In this document: one piece after another, positions 4,288 through 6,245 of the stretch
Layout: each line of letters begins with the position of its first letter
How positions within the stretch are numbered: position 1 is the stretch's first letter
NCBI GenBank assembly: GCA_030833605.1
Contig: JAURGV010000143.1
Span: 1 to 6,245, forward strand
DNA: 6,245 nucleotides
Direction of reading: 5' to 3'
Source of the DNA: Rhodothermales bacterium
GTDB lineage: Bacteria > Bacteroidota > Rhodothermia > Rhodothermales > UBA10348
Made by a program: the position numbers and the translations under genes
The notes under the pieces: model-generated
Database searches by the model: none
Told to the model about the DNA's origin: nothing
Seen by the model: the letters and a program-made list of their open reading frames with translations, nothing else

Positions 4288-6245
4288 CTACGTGGCCTGC
4301 CTAATGGAGTCAATTGAGCCGGGGTCTTCGAGACTACTGATATCTCCGAGGTCTTTTTGCAAGAAGGTGGCTTGAATAACCCGCCGCATCACTTTGGCAT
4401 TTCTAGTCTTTGGAAGGGACTTGGCAAATTTAATAAAGCCAGGTTTTAAGGGCTTGCCCAGCTCTTTCATAACCGAACTGAAAAGGCGATTGCGAATCAC
4501 TTCACTGGCCTCGGTTCCTTTAACCAAGACGACATACAAACCCACTTCTTCACCTTTGATGTCGTGGGGAATACCAATAGCTGCACACTCTTCTACGGCG
4601 CTGTCCTCATTGATGATGGCTTCGATTTCCGATGGTCCAAGTCGTTTGCCTGCGATTTTGATCGTATCGTCGCTGCGGCCAAGGATAAACCAGGCCCCTT
4701 CGCTGTCAATTGCCGCAAAATCTCCATGGACCCAAACGTTTTCATACCGGCTCCAATAGGATTCAAGATATCTTTTCTCATCCTTCCAAAAACCGCGCGT
4801 CATCCCAATCCAAGGCTCACGAATAACCAGTTCCCCAACTTGATTTTGGACGGAGTCTCCATTGTCATCAACCACATCCGCAGCCATCCCAGGTACGGGG
4901 CCCGAAAATGAACACGGCTTCAAGGGTTTGAAAAAATTTCCACAGATAATGCCTCCGGAAATTTCCGTACCACCTGAATAATTGAGGATGGGTGCATTTC
5001 GATGTAAAACATGATCGAACACCCAATTCCAGGAAGTCGGATCCCAAGGGCTCCCTGTAGAAGCAACGGCTCTCAGCGATCGAAGGTCATGTTTTTGGAC
5101 CGATTCGAAACCGTTTGGCATCAAGGTTCGAATTAGAACGGGTGATAAGCCAAGGTGCGTAACATTATGTCTCGCAACCATTTGCCATAGCCGGTCGACC
5201 GTTGGAAAGTCGGGTGCCCCATCGTATATCAGCATACTGGCTCCAATCGTGAGGGTGCCAAATACCAACCACGGACCCATCATCCAGCCCATGTCACTCA
5301 TCCAATACATGGTCTCTCCGGGTTTTACATCCATGCAGTGGTACATATCTGCGGCGCCCTTTAACGGGAAGCCACAGTGCGTATGAACGGCTCCCTTGGG
5401 CTTACCCGTCGTACCGGACGTGTAGATGATCATCATGACATCCTCGGCAGCGGTGCTTTCGGTTAGCGCAGTGTCTGAGCAATCTCGAACAAAATCGTGA
5501 TACCACATATCTCGAGGTGTCACCATTGGCGTATCCGGCCTGCGGCAGCGGTCCACGATGATCACATTTCGAATAGTAGAACAATGCTCAATTGCTTCAT
5601 CGGCGGTTTCCTTCATATTGGTGACTTTGCCCCGTCGTGGACCGCCATCTGTCGTGATCAAGGCCACTGCATCGGCATCCCGCAACCGTGTGGCGACAGC
5701 GCTGGCTCCATAGCCTGAAAAAAGAGGCAGAATCACGCCTCCAATTTTGATGATAGCTAAGAAGCTGAATATCAATTCAGGGCACATGGGCATGAAAAGC
5801 CCAATCGCATCTCCTTTTCCGTATCCCGCGCTTCGTAAGGCATTAGCGCACTTATTCACCTCTTGGGACAACTGGAAATACGTCCAATTCCGAACCGATC
5901 CTTCTTCCGATTCATATTTTAGCGCTATTTGAGAAGCCGTTTTGGGATTGGAAAGCCATTTGTCCAGCATGTTGTGGACAATATTCATGCGGCCATCTAC
6001 ACACCAAACCGGAAACTGGGGCCCGGAGGAGCGGTCAACAATTGCGGAATACGGGACTTCAAACTGAATACCCATCTGAGCGATCGTTTTGTCCCAATAC
6101 CATTCAATGTTTGTAATGCTTTTGTGATAAAACTCATCATAGCTCTCCAACCCCGTTTCATTCATCAATTGCTGAATATTTGACCGGGCAATGACCTCTT
6201 CATCGGGAATCCACGCAAATTTCTGGTCAAATGGAAAAGATGGAT
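4288..6245 (-). CDS. AMP-forming acyl-CoA synthetase, acetoacetyl-CoA synthetase-like subfamily, 5' end outside window
   Basis: The enzyme activates a carboxylic acid with ATP to an acyl-adenylate and transfers it to coenzyme A. It is a cytoplasmic ANL-superfamily enzyme, close to acetyl-/acetoacetyl-CoA synthetases; the substrate cannot be read from the sequence. The frame stays open to the window edge, and the 25 codons before the TTG at 6168 encode conserved family sequence (FAWIPDEEVIARSNIQQL), so the true start lies outside. Numbering from 6168, motifs are: P-loop IYTSGTTGKPKG (248-259), SGGTE (398-402) for AMP binding, HGDF (481-484), hinge GRSDDTIKIAGKR (497-509), and the catalytic lysine Lys592 (codon 4395-4393) in PKTRNAKVMRR. 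The usual TRSGK is here TRNAK; the lysine is kept. N-terminal text such as DGRMNIVHNMLDKW and the C-terminal DLGDISSLEDP match the AACS-like group. All core motifs are intact. It is on the same strand as the exported-protein gene, 109 bp upstream, with no clear functional link. Confidence 0.95.
   Translation of the reverse strand, partial: PSFPFDQKFAWIPDEEVIARSNIQQLMNETGLESYDEFYHKSITNIEWYWDKTIAQMGIQFEVPYSAIVDRSSGPQFPVWCVDGRMNIVHNMLDKWLSNPKTASQIALKYESEEGSVRNWTYFQLSQEVNKCANALRSAGYGKGDAIGLFMPMCPELIFSFLAIIKIGGVILPLFSGYGASAVATRLRDADAVALITTDGGPRRGKVTNMKETADEAIEHCSTIRNVIIVDRCRRPDTPMVTPRDMWYHDFVRDCSDTALTESTAAEDVMMIIYTSGTTGKPKGAVHTHCGFPLKGAADMYHCMDVKPGETMYWMSDMGWMMGPWLVFGTLTIGASMLIYDGAPDFPTVDRLWQMVARHNVTHLGLSPVLIRTLMPNGFESVQKHDLRSLRAVASTGSPWDPTSWNWVFDHVLHRNAPILNYSGGTEISGGIICGNFFKPLKPCSFSGPVPGMAADVVDDNGDSVQNQVGELVIREPWIGMTRGFWKDEKRYLESYWSRYENVWVHGDFAAIDSEGAWFILGRSDDTIKIAGKRLGPSEIEAIINEDSAVEECAAIGIPHDIKGEEVGLYVVLVKGTEASEVIRNRLFSSVMKELGKPLKPGFIKFAKSLPKTRNAKVMRRVIQATFLQKDLGDISSLEDPGSIDSIRQAT

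Noticed and set aside
6163..6168. Start codon of the acyl-CoA synthetase at TTG 6168 or ATG 6165
   Set aside because: The frame is open to the window edge and the upstream codons encode the conserved WIPDEEVIARSN segment of this family, so these codons are internal.

Overview
The window looks like chromosomal DNA from a Rhodothermaeota/Bacteroidota-type bacterium, probably Rhodothermales- or Balneolales-like. The grounds are the NtrY-like kinase fragment, a secreted protein with an N-terminal carboxypeptidase-regulatory-like domain, roughly balanced base composition, and weak Shine-Dalgarno sequences with TTG starts. This placement is inferred from protein style, since no marker gene is present. 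I see no RNA gene, CRISPR array, insertion sequence or phage gene.

Layout: (1) 1-527 (+) is the 3' end of a sensor histidine kinase gene, carrying the ATP-binding domain; its 5' end lies outside the window. (2) 539-1666 (-) encodes an unrecognised single-pass membrane protein whose C-terminal half resembles the extracytoplasmic part of anti-sigma factors. (3) 1721-2536 (-) encodes a SAM hydroxide adenosyltransferase (DUF62 family), 54 bp upstream of gene 2 and probably cotranscribed with it. (4) 2638-3024 (+) is a YraN/UPF0102 gene, divergent from gene 3. (5) 3045-4178 (-) encodes an exported CarboxypepD_reg-like protein, convergent with yraN. (6) 4288-6245 (-) encodes an AMP-forming acyl-CoA synthetase of the acetoacetyl-CoA-synthetase-like subfamily; its 5' end lies outside the window.

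The two convergent junctions (527/539 and 3024/3045) are very tight. Each carries an inverted repeat that includes or touches the plus-strand gene's stop codon and could end transcription from both sides. The only intergenic stretches over 50 bp are 1667-1720, 2537-2637 and 4179-4287.

Most genes are ordinary housekeeping or accessory functions and do not form one obvious pathway. The least explained item is the 375-residue membrane protein: an anti-sigma-like outer domain, no zinc-binding anti-sigma domain, and a cytoplasmic part with faint resemblance to ECF sigma helices. I found no convincing new multi-gene system.
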